Assembly (NCBI GenBank): GCA_000447185.1
Contig: KE647232.1
Span: 1 to 64,000, forward strand
DNA length: 64,000 nt
From: Vairimorpha apis BRL 01
Lineage: Eukaryota > Microsporidia > Nosematidae
Reading direction: 5' to 3'
Part shown: piece by piece, positions 46,045 to 56,421 of the stretch
How positions within the stretch are numbered: position 1 is the first letter of the stretch
Layout: each line of letters starts with the position of its first letter
The notes under the pieces: generated by a model
What the model was told of the DNA's origin: nothing
What the model saw: only the letters and a program-made list of their open reading frames with translations
The model's database searches: none
Translations under genes and position numbers: made by a program

Positions 46045-47083
46045 TTATAAAAATTATATAATAAGTTTCAAAATACAAAAGATTAATTTTTCTTTGTTGT
46101 AGGTTATAAAAATATTATGAATATTATTTACATATACATTATATAAAGAATACATTTAAAATATTTTTTATGATATAATGTTAAAAAAATAATAATTAAT
46201 TAATAATATTTTCACTTAAAAAATTTTATTATTTTATTTATACTTGATAATTCAAATTTTAAAAAATAATTATGACTTTAAATTATTATTTTTAACAAAA
46301 AGTTATTGCAGTTTTAATAATAAATTTTTTTAAAAAACTTCCATTTATAAACAAAACATTTAAATATATAAATTTTTCTGTTAGTATAAAAATATAACAC
46401 ATATGTAAATTTTGGGATATTTACAAATAATATATAGCAAAGATATAAATGTAATTAGAAAAAATTATTAATTGAACAACTAAATAAGTGTTTGTAAATA
46501 AAAAAAAATTGTATGTTTTTGTGATATACAATATCACTACATATATTTAATTTATCGTTTGATTTATTATTTAATTTATCTTTTGTTTATTTAATTTATT
46601 ATTTTATATTAACGAATATATTAAATGATAAATTAAAATATAAACATAAATAGCGACATCACCCCTAAGGGATGCGCAAACAAGAGAAGGGCATTGACAC
46701 AGCCAATAATTTAAATAAATCATTTAGTTTAATAGAATATTATTATAAATATAACAAAGTCCCGGTAGTACAGGACAGTTTTCTTATATAGATTCATTTT
46801 GTTTTATGTCATAACATTACTGTACTATCATTGAAAAGTAAAATCTTAAATAAAAAATTTTAAAATAGTAGTTTAGCTTTTATAAACTTTAGTTCTTTAA
46901 AGTAGTTTAGTATATTATGTATGTTGTACAATTCATTTGTTCATAAAAATACATAAATAAAAAAACTAATTTTATTTACAATGTTTTGATGATAAATTAT
47001 ATTTTTTAAAAAAGTTTTATTCAGATTGAAATTTTTATAATAATTATTTATTATAATATATAATATGAAACAATCATTTTTAA
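46045..47083. repeat. Copy A of a near-identical pair flanking a 20-N gap (probably unmerged contig ends/haplotypes)
   Basis: Collinear with 47104-47879 over its entire length, with only scattered one-base differences, except for a 263-bp excess (46515-46777 or equivalent). 1039 minus 263 equals 776, the length of copy B. Copy A ends exactly at the N gap and copy B begins exactly after it. That is what two overlapping but unmerged contigs or alleles would look like; a true tandem duplication would have to end precisely at the gap by coincidence. Confidence 0.85.
46520..46777. mobile_element. 258-bp solo-LTR-like insertion with 5-bp target duplication
   Basis: Absent from the otherwise collinear copy B, which has an uninterrupted GTATGTTTTCTTATATAG. 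In copy A the insert is flanked on both sides by GTTTT (46515-46519 and 46778-46782). It starts TGTGATA and ends AGGACA, i.e. with 5'-TGT...ACA-3' ends, and a 5-bp target-site duplication is typical of LTR-retrotransposon integration. Near its left end lies a perfect hairpin (GTGATAT-aca-ATATCAC). The right half is G/C-rich, with another small hairpin around ACCCCTAAGGG. No ORF. A solo LTR is the best reading. A MITE or SINE-like element is the alternative. Confidence 0.65.
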
Positions 47084-47103
47084 NNNNNNNNNNNNNNNNN
47101 NNN
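47084..47103. other. Assembly gap (20 N, fixed size)
   Basis: Exactly 20 N between the two near-identical copies: a placeholder gap, not a measured one. Confidence 1.
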
Positions 47104-47879
47104 TTATAAAAATTATATAATAAGTTTCAAAATACAAAAGTATTTATTTTTCTTTGTTGTAGGTTATAAAAAAATTATGAATATTATTTACATATACATT
47201 ATATAAAGAATACATTTAAAATATTATTTATGATATAATGTTAAAAAATAATAATTAATTAATAATATTTTCACTTAAAAAATTTTATTATTTTATTTAT
47301 ACTTGATAATTCAAATTTTAAAAAATAATTATGACTTTAAATTATTATTTTAAACAAAAATTTAGAGCAGTTTTAATAATAATTTTTTTAAAAAACTTTC
47401 ATTTATAAACAAAACATTTAAATATATAAATTTTTCTGTTAATAAAAAATATAACACATATGTAAATTTTAGGATATTTACAAATAATATATAGCAAAGA
47501 TATAAATGTAATTAGAAAAAATTATTAATTGAACAACTAAATAAGTGTTTGTAAATAAAAAAAATTGTATGTTTTCTTATATAGATTCATTTTGTTTTAT
47601 GTCATAACATTACTGTACCTATCATTGAAAAGTAAAATCTTAAATAAAATATATAAAAATAGTAGTTTAGCTTTTATAAACTTTAGTTCTTTAAAGTAGT
47701 TTAGTATATTATGTATTTTGTACAATTCATTTGTTCATAAAATATACATAAATAAAAAAAACTAATTTTATTTACAATGTTTTGATGATAAATTATATTT
47801 TTAAAAAAATTTTTATTCAGATTGAAATTTTTATAATAATTATTTATTATAATATATAATATGAAACAATCATTTTTAA
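47104..47879. repeat. Copy B of the near-identical pair (empty-site allele)
   Basis: 776 bp matching 46045-47083 without the insertion. After 47879 the sequence continues into unique DNA, as expected if this is the start of the right-hand contig. Confidence 0.85.
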
Positions 47880-48321
47880 TTTCTATTCATATATTTTCTT
47901 ATATGTTTATAAAATAGAAAAAATCAACAAAATTTTACTTTTTTTAATTTAACACTAAATGAAAATTTTATTGATATTAAAACAATATTTTTTAAAAATT
48001 CTATATATTTTTTTAATTATAATATTTATGTAAAACTATATTTTTTAATAATATAATAAATCTTTAATTAGTTTGTTATATATTACTCAAATAATAAATT
48101 AAAAAAAATGATTTTTAATCATTTAATATAAAAAATAATTTTAATATAAAAAAAAGTAAAAATTAAAATTTAAGCAATATATAGATTACAAAAGTAATTA
48201 GATTATTTTAATTATATCATATATTGTTTCTTTATTAAATAAAATTATGTCCTTCTTTATTAAAAAAATATATTAAATTTTTTTTATATATTTATTAACA
48301 AATTTTTTCCCAAATACATTG
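47880..48321. other. AT-rich spacer
   Basis: No gene recognised. CCC at 48309-48311 precedes the next ORF. Confidence 0.6.
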
Positions 48322-48726
48322 ATGACACAAATAAATTTGAATGAAACTGAAACTATCATAAATCACGATGACGCAACTTCACAAAATAACACTTTAGAAA
48401 ATAATGAAAATTTATCAATAAATGATAATTCTAAAAACATTATAAATATTCAAGAAGAAAGTCAAAATTTGCAGAATTTTAATGAAAATCAACAAAATAG
48501 AACATTGATCAATATTGAATCAGAAAATATACAATTAAATAATGAAACATTTAATAATTGTGATGATTATATTTCATTATCAACATATAAGTCATATATT
48601 TTAAAAAGATTTTTATTATGTTTTTTAATATATTTAATTGTTTTCGCACTTATTATGACAAGAAATTATTGGTATTTAAAATTAGATGAAGAAAATTTAG
48701 AGGATAAAATTCAGCTGACAGATTAA
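48322..48726 (+). CDS. Asn/Glu-rich protein with one C-terminal membrane segment, unrecognised
   Basis: 134 residues from the ATG at 48322 (a TTG just upstream is in frame but not needed). The first ~90 residues are hydrophilic and rich in Asn, Glu, Gln and Ile (LNETETIINHDD, EESQNLQNFNENQQNR), probably disordered. They are followed by YKSYILKRFLLCFLIYLIVFALIMT, a basic residue cluster and one hydrophobic segment, and ~20 residues after it. A single membrane pass with a disordered cytosolic side is likely. The layout is like a tail-anchored protein, but no SNARE heptads are visible. CCC ten bases upstream supports a real gene. Confidence 0.6.
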   Translation: MTQINLNETETIINHDDATSQNNTLENNENLSINDNSKNIINIQEESQNLQNFNENQQNRTLINIESENIQLNNETFNNCDDYISLSTYKSYILKRFLLCFLIYLIVFALIMTRNYWYLKLDEENLEDKIQLTD

Positions 48727-49918
48727 TAAAAAAATTAAAATTTTTTAACAATATAATATTATAATATATATTTTGATTATTTTATAATCATTGAATTAAA
48801 AACTTAAATAAATGCTTTTAAGATAAAAATTTAACTTTATAACTCGTATTCATTCAATTATCATATAAATTATTTTGATAAAAATAAATACAAAAGTAAA
48901 CAACTTTTTTGAATCATATATTATTTTTTATTTAAGACAGACTATTTTAAATTTAAATTTAATTTATTTATGTATTGAAAGTAATTTAATTACATTAATA
49001 AAAAAGTTATAAATTAAAATTTTTAATTTGATTTAAAATAATATAAAACTTTATATTAAGTTTATATTTTTTTAAAAATATAACTTATGAATAAATAAAC
49101 TTTATAACAAGATCAAAAATAATAATATATAATTCTTTATAACTTCAAATAAGAACATATTATTATATAATACTTTGCTTAATAAATACATTTTTATAGA
49201 TCATAAGAAAATTTGCTTTTTATTATAAAAACAAAGTATCAAAATATTTTAGCGAGTTTATGTAAAAATTCAAACAAACAACATAAAATTATATTTTTTT
49301 TAATAAACTAAAATATTTTTTGATTTTATTGAAAGATTATTAATAAATCTATTATTATATATATTAATATTAATTTTAATTTTTAAAGTTTAATAAATTA
49401 TAACTAGTTTTTGTTAAATATAACATGTTTTGAAATTTTCTATAACAAATTTAAATTTTTGTTAAACAATATGAACGAAATTCAATTTAATTGTTTATTT
49501 GTTTATAAATAAGATTGATTAAATATAACTTTTATCTTTTTTATTAAAATTCCATTTTAAATTAAATACTTTTAATATTATAAAAATATAATTATTTATT
49601 TATTTTTATTTTATGTATATATAAATTATATAAAAATATTCTTAATATTTTAAAATATCTTTTCTATGTCAATTTAATAAATTTTTCTGTTTATATACAA
49701 CCAAGATATCATTTTAAAATTATATAATTTTTTATTTTAAAAATTAATACTTTTAATTTAATTATTAAATATATTAACATCAAAAAAATTTATACTTAAA
49801 GTTTGATTTTTTAAGCATATAGTGTGTTAATTTTTTTTGATTTAAATAATATATATTTTGTTAAATATTTTACTTAATTAAGATTAAACTTTTAAAAATC
49901 TTATAATTTACCCCTTGA
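48727..49918. other. AT-rich spacer
   Basis: About 1.2 kb with nothing recognised. It ends in CCCC (49911-49914). Confidence 0.6.
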
Positions 49919-50533
49919 ATGTCACTCAAATGCAAATTTTGTTCATCAAAGATTGATAACAATTATTGTAAAACATGTAGGGCTCATTTCAAATTTAAAA
50001 ACAATACACAAATATATACTTCTGTAGAAATTGACAAACTAAATTATTCTTCAATTCAAGATAGATTATGTATTAAATGTACAAAATATTATGCCACTAA
50101 TTGTGTAATATATGCATATTCATTTATAGATTATATAAAAAAATTAAAATTTTGTAGATCTTGTAAAAAAGAAAACGAAAAATTCATACGAAACATGTTT
50201 TATAATAACTTTATTATGTATAGATTTAAAAAGAGAATTTATAATAATTTTTATTTATTTTTTACTATTTTGATTTTTTTGTTATTTAAATCAAATTTTT
50301 TATTTTATAGTATAACATATCTTATTTTGTATAGTTGGAATTTTAAAGATTTAATTTTTTTTATATTAGGATGGTATGGAAATAATAATTTTGCTATAAA
50401 TATTATTTTTATATTGTATAATATATATATTATGCTTTTTAGAAAAAGAGATTGCTTTAAAATGCCAAATAATTTAGAAACTGTCAAAGATATGAAAATA
50501 GAAGAGCATATAAGAGATTTACATTTGAAATAA
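49919..50533 (+). CDS. Cysteine-paired membrane protein, possibly Ima1-like, unrecognised
   Basis: 204 residues. The N-terminal ~85 residues carry CxxC pairs (CKFCSSKIDNNYCKTCRAHF, RLCIKCTKY, FCRSCKKENEKF), suggesting two zinc-binding ribbons. After a basic stretch (YRFKKRIYNNFY) come about three hydrophobic segments (LFFTILIFLLFKSNFLFYSITYLIL; LIFFILGW; NIIFILYNIYIMLF) and a short charged tail. An N-terminal multi-CxxC domain followed by membrane spans is the layout of the inner nuclear membrane protein Ima1/NET5, but the likeness is architectural only. CCCC at 49911-49914 lies four bases before the ATG. Intact frame. Confidence 0.6.
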   Translation: MSLKCKFCSSKIDNNYCKTCRAHFKFKNNTQIYTSVEIDKLNYSSIQDRLCIKCTKYYATNCVIYAYSFIDYIKKLKFCRSCKKENEKFIRNMFYNNFIMYRFKKRIYNNFYLFFTILIFLLFKSNFLFYSITYLILYSWNFKDLIFFILGWYGNNNFAINIIFILYNIYIMLFRKRDCFKMPNNLETVKDMKIEEHIRDLHLK

Positions 50534-51291
50534 TTTGATGTCAAATATATATATAGAATTATAAAATTTTTTTAAAATTTTTTAAAAACTTAAACAAGTT
50601 TTTTTTGTTTTGAAAAAATAAAAATTACTGTTAAATTAATTATGTGATTATTTAATATTTTGAAAATTTTTTTAGTTTTTTATTTCTAAAGTTTGGTTTT
50701 AATATTTTATCAATATGAAATAAGATTATTTAAATAGTTTTTTATGCAAATAATATAATTAGATTTTATTAAAGAAAGATAAATATATTTTTTAATTCTT
50801 CTGTTTTTTAGCTTTTAAATATTAAATAATAAGTAAAAATATAATACAACTAAATATAAAATATAAACAAGGAAATTAAAAATTTTTGGTTTTAATTATC
50901 AATTTAAAAATTTATCCTTATGTTTATTTAAAAAAATTTAATAACTTAAAATTAAACAGAAACATTCTACAATCATAATATATTAAAATTTTAATATACT
51001 ACAATAAAATGTTTAAAAGATATATTTATTGAGATGATATATTTTTATTAAAGAAACAGAATACTATGTTCAAATATATATTTCTCTGTTAAGTTTTCAA
51101 ATTTTTGTAAATAAAAACAGAAAAAAATATAGAACTTATATTATATTTTGTTTAATTTTCTTCTTTAATACTGTACTTTTTTGTTTCACTTATTTTATAC
51201 TATCAAATTGCATAATAAAAAATTATATATAATGAATAAAATTATTTATTTAAGGGTTAATTTCATTACTTTATTATTTTTCGCTTCCGCA
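50534..51291. other. AT-rich spacer
   Basis: No gene recognised before the LINE fragment. Confidence 0.6.
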
Positions 51292-51690
51292 TCAAACGAG
51301 TTCACTTAGATGTACGTTTTCGTTCCTCTCGCTTTCCGCTAATATTAAGTCTCCTCCTCTTCTGTACTCCAACGACACACTCTCTAAAGTTTTCTTTAGA
51401 GTAACTGATTGGATATACGCTTCGATTCGGTCCGAGATTTCTAGAGCATTTCTGTATTTTGCGTGGTATTTAGTGACTATACCATCCCATGTTAGCATAT
51501 ATGGAATTATCCTTGTTTTACACCCGTGTATAAATCCTAACTCATTAGCTAAAAGATCGTAATTTCTTAATTTTTCTGTCTCTACTTGTTGAAGGTTGTC
51601 AATAGATGTGACACCTATTTCAACTATAAGAATATCTTTAGATTTCTTATCTATTACCACAATGTCTGGTTTATATAAAAAATTATATAT
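51292..51690 (-). mobile_element. Non-LTR retrotransposon 3' end: restriction-like endonuclease domain
   Basis: Open frame of clearly higher G/C than its neighbours, reading KPDIVVIDKKSKDILIVEIG, then TSIDNLQQVETEKLRNYDLLANELG, CKTRIIPYMLTWDGIVTKYH and TLKKTLESVSLEYRRGG. The PD plus downstream E (IVEIG) arrangement fits the PD-(D/E)XK endonuclease tail of R2/R4/CRE-type LINEs. It stops at 51292 shortly after HLSELV. No reverse transcriptase is attached upstream, where AT-rich spacer resumes. The conserved frame makes it one of the youngest fragments here. Confidence 0.72.
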
Positions 51691-51895
51691 AATTATGTAT
51701 ATATTAAAATAATTAATTTTTTAATTTTATATGATTTAAGATATAAAAAAGTTTTTTTGGATAAATAACAAAATATATAAATTTAATATTTAATCTTATA
51801 AATTTTAATTATATATATTATTTTATATTTTAAAATAAATGGATGAATTTTATACAAAAAAATATCATATTTTTTATTTATATATAATATATATT

Positions 51896-52030
51896 TTATT
51901 CGAAGAATTCATCATAACTCCAAATATTTTCGCTACTCTCATAATCATCATCTTCTTCTTCTTTTAAAGGATTTGACCTTTTAATTTTGCTAAATATTCC
52001 ATATTTAAAATTATTTAAATCATCCTCCAT
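51896..52030 (-). CDS. Small acidic protein, 44 residues
   Basis: Minus-strand ATG at 52028-52030, stop at 51896-51898. Reads MEDDLNNFKYGIFSKIKRSNP, then an acidic run EEEDDDYE and a C-terminal ENIWSYDEFFE. The higher G/C, the Asp/Glu cluster and the aromatic C-terminus are unlike chance frames here. A short acidic protein with Trp-containing end faintly recalls proteasome subunit Sem1/DSS1, but the arrangement differs and I do not assign it. No CCC upstream. Confidence 0.45.
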   Translation of the reverse strand: MEDDLNNFKYGIFSKIKRSNPLKEEEDDDYESSENIWSYDEFFE

Positions 52031-52983
52031 ATTTATGCTAAGAAATTATGTTTTAAAAAATCTTTTATTATTAAATAATTTAATTGTTTTAAACAAACAA
52101 ATAGTTTAATAATTATTAATACTTTAATTTTAAATTATCAGTTATTATTTTGATTAAATTATAGATTTATTATAAATTTATAAAAAAAATTAACAGTATA
52201 ATTACTTAAATTGTCTGAAAGTACAAATTTTAGTAAACATAAATGTATATGAAATAATTATAAAAAAAACTTATCTTACTTTTAAAATTTTTTATATATA
52301 AAAGTTTTAATAATGTAAAGATAACATCAATAAATAAATAAAATTTATTTTAAAATATTTATATATAGTATTTAAATAATTATTTTATTATCATAAAAGT
52401 TTTTAAAATTTTTTAGAAATTACTTAATGAAATATATTTATATGTTTAATAAATATTTGATGTTATCTAGCTTAATATTTAAAACATTTATTAATTTTAT
52501 TTTAGAAAAATCCATTTTATGTAAATTTTAACGACCTTTAAAAAAAATTATTTTTTTATTTATAATCACAAAAATATCTTTAAATTTTTTGTATCATTTT
52601 AATAATGTAAAACTGTAAAAATTAGAAAAAATCATATATCTTTTAAAACAAATATGTAATCATTAATTTAAAAAAAAACTTAAAATTTCTTATTAATTAT
52701 GTTTGAAGATTTTAAATTAAAAAAAAGTTTTAATATTATTATAAAAACAATACGAAAAAAAATTGCTTATATTTCAAAGATTGTAAAATTCATAAAATAT
52801 AAATATCAACTTAAAAGAAACGTTTATCTAATATAAACAATTTTAAAAAAATAAGAAAATGTTTTATTAATAAAATATTTAATAACAATTATAATATGTT
52901 AGAAAGGGATTCAAATATAAAATTTTAAGCGTATATTTATTAAGTAGAAATGATAAAAATTAACTACCCCTTTTAAAATACAT
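52031..52983. other. AT-rich spacer
   Basis: About 950 bp with nothing recognised. CCCC at 52967-52970 precedes NOP2. Confidence 0.6.
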
Positions 52984-53907
52984 ATGATAGAAAATTCCTA
53001 CAACGATTTTTTAAGAGAAAAAATTAAAGAACTTTTTCCAAAAAAAGAATGTATCACATTTATGGAAGAATCAGAGAAGAAAAGACCACTCGTAATTCGT
53101 GTAAATACATTACTTACTAGACGTAAAGAATTAACAAATAAATTAATGTCGCGTGGTGTTGATTTAGAACCGATAGAATGGTGTGATGATGCACTTATTA
53201 TATTCAATAGTAATATACCTATCGGAGCAACACCAGAATATTTAGCTGGTCATTATACAATACAGGGAGCTTCTTCTATGTTAAGTGTTCTTAACTTAGA
53301 AGTTAAAGAAAATTTAAAAATTCTTGATATGTGTGCAGCACCAGGAGGTAAAACTACATATATAGGTGCTTTAATGAACAATACTGGTGTATTATTTGCT
53401 AATGATATGAACGAAGACAGGATAATAGGTTTAAGAAGTAATTTACTCAGAATGAATATAAATAATTGTATTGTTACTAACATGGATGGTAAAAAAATTA
53501 ATATTGAAAAAATGGATAGAATATTATTAGATGCACCTTGTTCTGGTACAGGGATTATTTCTAAAGATCCTAGCGTTAAAATAAATAGAACTGAAGTTGA
53601 TCTTCGAAAAACTGTTTTTACACAAAAAGAATTAATACTAAAGGCTTTTGATTTGCTTAAATCTGGTGGAATAATGGTATATAGTACTTGTTCTGTACTA
53701 CCAAAAGAAAACGAAGAAGTTGTTAGTTATTTAATTAGTAAACGGAAGGATGCTAAAGTGGTTGAATGTGACGTAGATGTTGGTAAGCCGGGATTTCCTA
53801 CTTTTAGAGGGACATTTTATCATCCTAGTATGATTTTGACTAGAAGAGTGTATCCACATGTTCATAATATGGATGGATTTTTTTATGCAAAGATAAAAAA
53901 GAGATAG
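52984..53907 (+). CDS. NOP2: Nop2-type rRNA cytosine-C5 methyltransferase
   Basis: Nop2 methylates a cytosine of the large-subunit rRNA (C2870 in yeast) in the nucleolus and is needed for 60S assembly. The 307-residue ORF is intact. It shows the PUA-less Nop2/NSUN core: RPLVIRVNTLLTRRKEL near the start, HYTIQGASSML, SAM-binding DMCAAPGGKT (115-124), DAPCSGTG (183-190, with the release cysteine 186) and the catalytic STCS block (Cys 236), ending in GFFYAKIKK. YTIQGASS and the RVNTL(K/L)..R spacing are Nop2-specific among NSUN proteins. Yeast Nop2 is 618 residues; the long charged N-terminal extension is missing. CCCC at 52967-52970, 13 bases upstream of the ATG. Confidence 0.94.
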   Translation: MIENSYNDFLREKIKELFPKKECITFMEESEKKRPLVIRVNTLLTRRKELTNKLMSRGVDLEPIEWCDDALIIFNSNIPIGATPEYLAGHYTIQGASSMLSVLNLEVKENLKILDMCAAPGGKTTYIGALMNNTGVLFANDMNEDRIIGLRSNLLRMNINNCIVTNMDGKKINIEKMDRILLDAPCSGTGIISKDPSVKINRTEVDLRKTVFTQKELILKAFDLLKSGGIMVYSTCSVLPKENEEVVSYLISKRKDAKVVECDVDVGKPGFPTFRGTFYHPSMILTRRVYPHVHNMDGFFYAKIKKR

Positions 53908-54579
53908 AATTTAGAATAAAATAAGTTAATTAATAAATGATTTATTTTAAACATTATGTAGTTTAAAAATATTGTTTTGATTAACTGTATATTAATGAAT
54001 ATATAACAAAATGTTTAATTATAATTATGTCAAATATTTAGTAAATTTTTATAATTTTAATAAAAAAATAAAGCTTTTATATAAAATTACTGAACATAAA
54101 TTTATGAGCGCTTCTTAATCTTAGAACTAATAATTTTGTAAATAGATTCATTTCGGAGATCTGAAGAGTTTCGATTGTTTACATAAAAAATTTCCCGTAA
54201 TTGTTATTATTATTTAAATATTTTAAAGTTATTAATCTTTTTTAAATTTATTAAAGTTTTTTATAAAAATAATATATATATATTTGTAATTTTATTAAAT
54301 TTAATTAAAAATTATATTATTATATTTTAATTTAATATACATTTTAGTTTAGTAAAATAGTGTTTATTTTATTTTAATGTTAAAAATACAATAAATACTT
54401 AAACAAATTGTTTAATAATTACTAGTATTTGTGTTAAATAAAGATCAATTTAATTAATTAAAAATTAATTTTTGATTTAATCTTTATTTAAGTTTTTTTT
54501 AAAAAAATAAATATGAATAATATATAAAATTCTTCCTAAAAATGTTGATGGAATCTTAAAAAAAACAAAATTTATAACG
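53908..54579. other. AT-rich spacer with a small G/C-richer island
   Basis: Mostly A/T. The stretch 54100-54205 stands out in base composition. On its minus strand a 33-codon frame reads FYVNNRNSSDLRNESIYKI and ends KIKKRS-stop. No start and no known family; a gene relic or RNA gene cannot be excluded. Confidence 0.3.
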
Positions 54580-55500
54580 AAATTTATACACAACCAATCT
54601 CGGGAAGTTATACAAAGATAGAACACACGGACGCTTAAGTATCGGAATCTTCTACTTGGTTGATAAGGACAAAATTCAAGTTAAATCGGAAGCATTGTAT
54701 TGCATCGCACATGATAAGAATATATTCTGTAAATCACACAGGAAGACTCTCAACCATCTATTTACTAAGTACGATCGAATGTTAGATCATGATTACACAG
54801 AAAAGACAATAAAGTAGTGATGTGTTTACATCTTTTTCTGTGCATTAAATATGGATTTGAAAAAGCAAAAAAATCTGATGTTACTCTGTTTAGGAATCAT
54901 AGAAAATGATCTAGCAGAGATACAAATAGATACCAAAATTGATACGATATTAAGGTTAGTTATAATAATCTTGATATTCTTGTTTTTGACAAGAAAGGGA
55001 AAGAAAACCTTATAGTAAATTTTGGAATAACAACTTGGATCGACTTTCAATAATCGAAAATGAAAAACTTTTGAAATATGACCTTTTTGCAAATGAACTT
55101 GAAGCAAACCATAAATCTCGAACAAAGATAGTTCCCTATGTAATGACATAGGATGGAAAGATAACAATAACCACAGGAAGCACATCAGAGAGCTAGAAAT
55201 TAAACCTTTCCTAGAAACATACATTCTGTCTATAATACTTAAAAAGATCTTAGAATCTATTTCAATAAACGAAGACGAAGTTATCATTAGAAGAAATTCC
55301 AATGAAGATGAGAGAGCAAAGAATATTGAGAAGCAAGTACGGTCTGTTTAGTTTAGTGAAGTGTCGAAAAAACATAAAAAGATAAATATAATGGAAGCAA
55401 AATATGTGCCTGTAATTAATCCCATAGTATCTGAAAATTTAAGGTTCTTATAACTACCCAAGCTGAAGTGGAAGCTGATGAAATTAAAGAGTAAAAATGT
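54580..55500 (+). mobile_element. Decayed LINE 3' end: HHCC-type finger plus endonuclease
   Basis: The longest retroelement remnant. The + strand reads RTHGRLSIGIFYLVDKDKIQ, then SEALYCIAHDKNIFCKS, HRKTLNHLFTKYDRMLDHDYT, and after a stop DLKKQKN...LGIIENDLAEIQIDTK. This is the region between reverse transcriptase and endonuclease in R2/R4/CRE-type elements, including remains of the Cys/His finger (C.., then TL.H.F...DRML). After shifts it continues LDRLSIIENEKLLKYDLFANELEANHKSRTKIVPYVMT-stop-DGK, the endonuclease core. At least four stops or shifts: a dead copy. G/C is far above the surroundings. Confidence 0.72.
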
Positions 55501-56421
55501 CAGTATAACTCATTAAACTATTATAATTAAATATATAAAATTTAATACAGTGAGATTGTATATTTTAATATAGTTAAATAATTAAAATACTTTACATACT
55601 TTTTTATATAATACAAAATTTAAAACGCATAATTGCATGCTCCTTAATTGTTTATAATTTTATTTAAAATGATATTTAAAATGATATTTATATTATTTAC
55701 AATATTTTATTAGTTATTTATAGAAAATAATGTATAATAATGTAAATTATCATAATTTCATAATATTTTATTTAAAAAAGTTAATATAGAATATTGTCAT
55801 TAATTTTGAAAATATCGACTAATATTAAATTCTTTTTAAAATTAATTTTTATTAATTTATTTTTCAAATTTTTTTAATAATAAAAACAATTATATTTCTA
55901 AATTTTAATATAACTAATTTTTTGGAATTTTAAAATGAAATTTTTTTAATTTTACAGAGTATAATTTACAAAAATAACCTGAGTATTAGCTTAGAATGAT
56001 AAGTTTTTAAAAAAATATAATATTATATAAGTATTTTAAATAAAAATTTACAATAAGAATTTTTAAAAAATATAAATGCTATATGGATTAAAGAATTTTA
56101 AAAAATAATTTTTTTATGTTTTTATTGAGCATATTAATATTATTTAAATTATTTTTATTTGTTTACTTTTTAATTTAATTTATTTAAAAAATCAATTTTT
56201 AAATAATCACATAATTAATGTTATATTACATATATATCACATAAATAATAAGTATACTAATTTTAAAACAAAAATTTAATTAATCAAACATTATTAATAT
56301 AACAAAAAAAATAAATGCATATAAAAATTCAATTTTCTTTTACTACACCATATTTTAAACATTATATTTTTTTGTTTATTTATTTTTTCTTCTATAAAAA
56401 AAATAATTTGTTTACTCTTAA
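55501..56421. other. AT-rich spacer
   Basis: About 900 bp with nothing recognised. Confidence 0.6.

Noticed and set aside
46640..46790. tRNA or tRNA-derived SINE in the G/C-rich patch
   Set aside because: No A/B box pair and no cloverleaf; borders with TG...CA and a 5-bp duplication fit a solo LTR better.
46045..47879. Genuine tandem duplication of ~0.8 kb
   Set aside because: Copies begin and end exactly at a fixed 20-N gap; unmerged contig ends or alleles are simpler.
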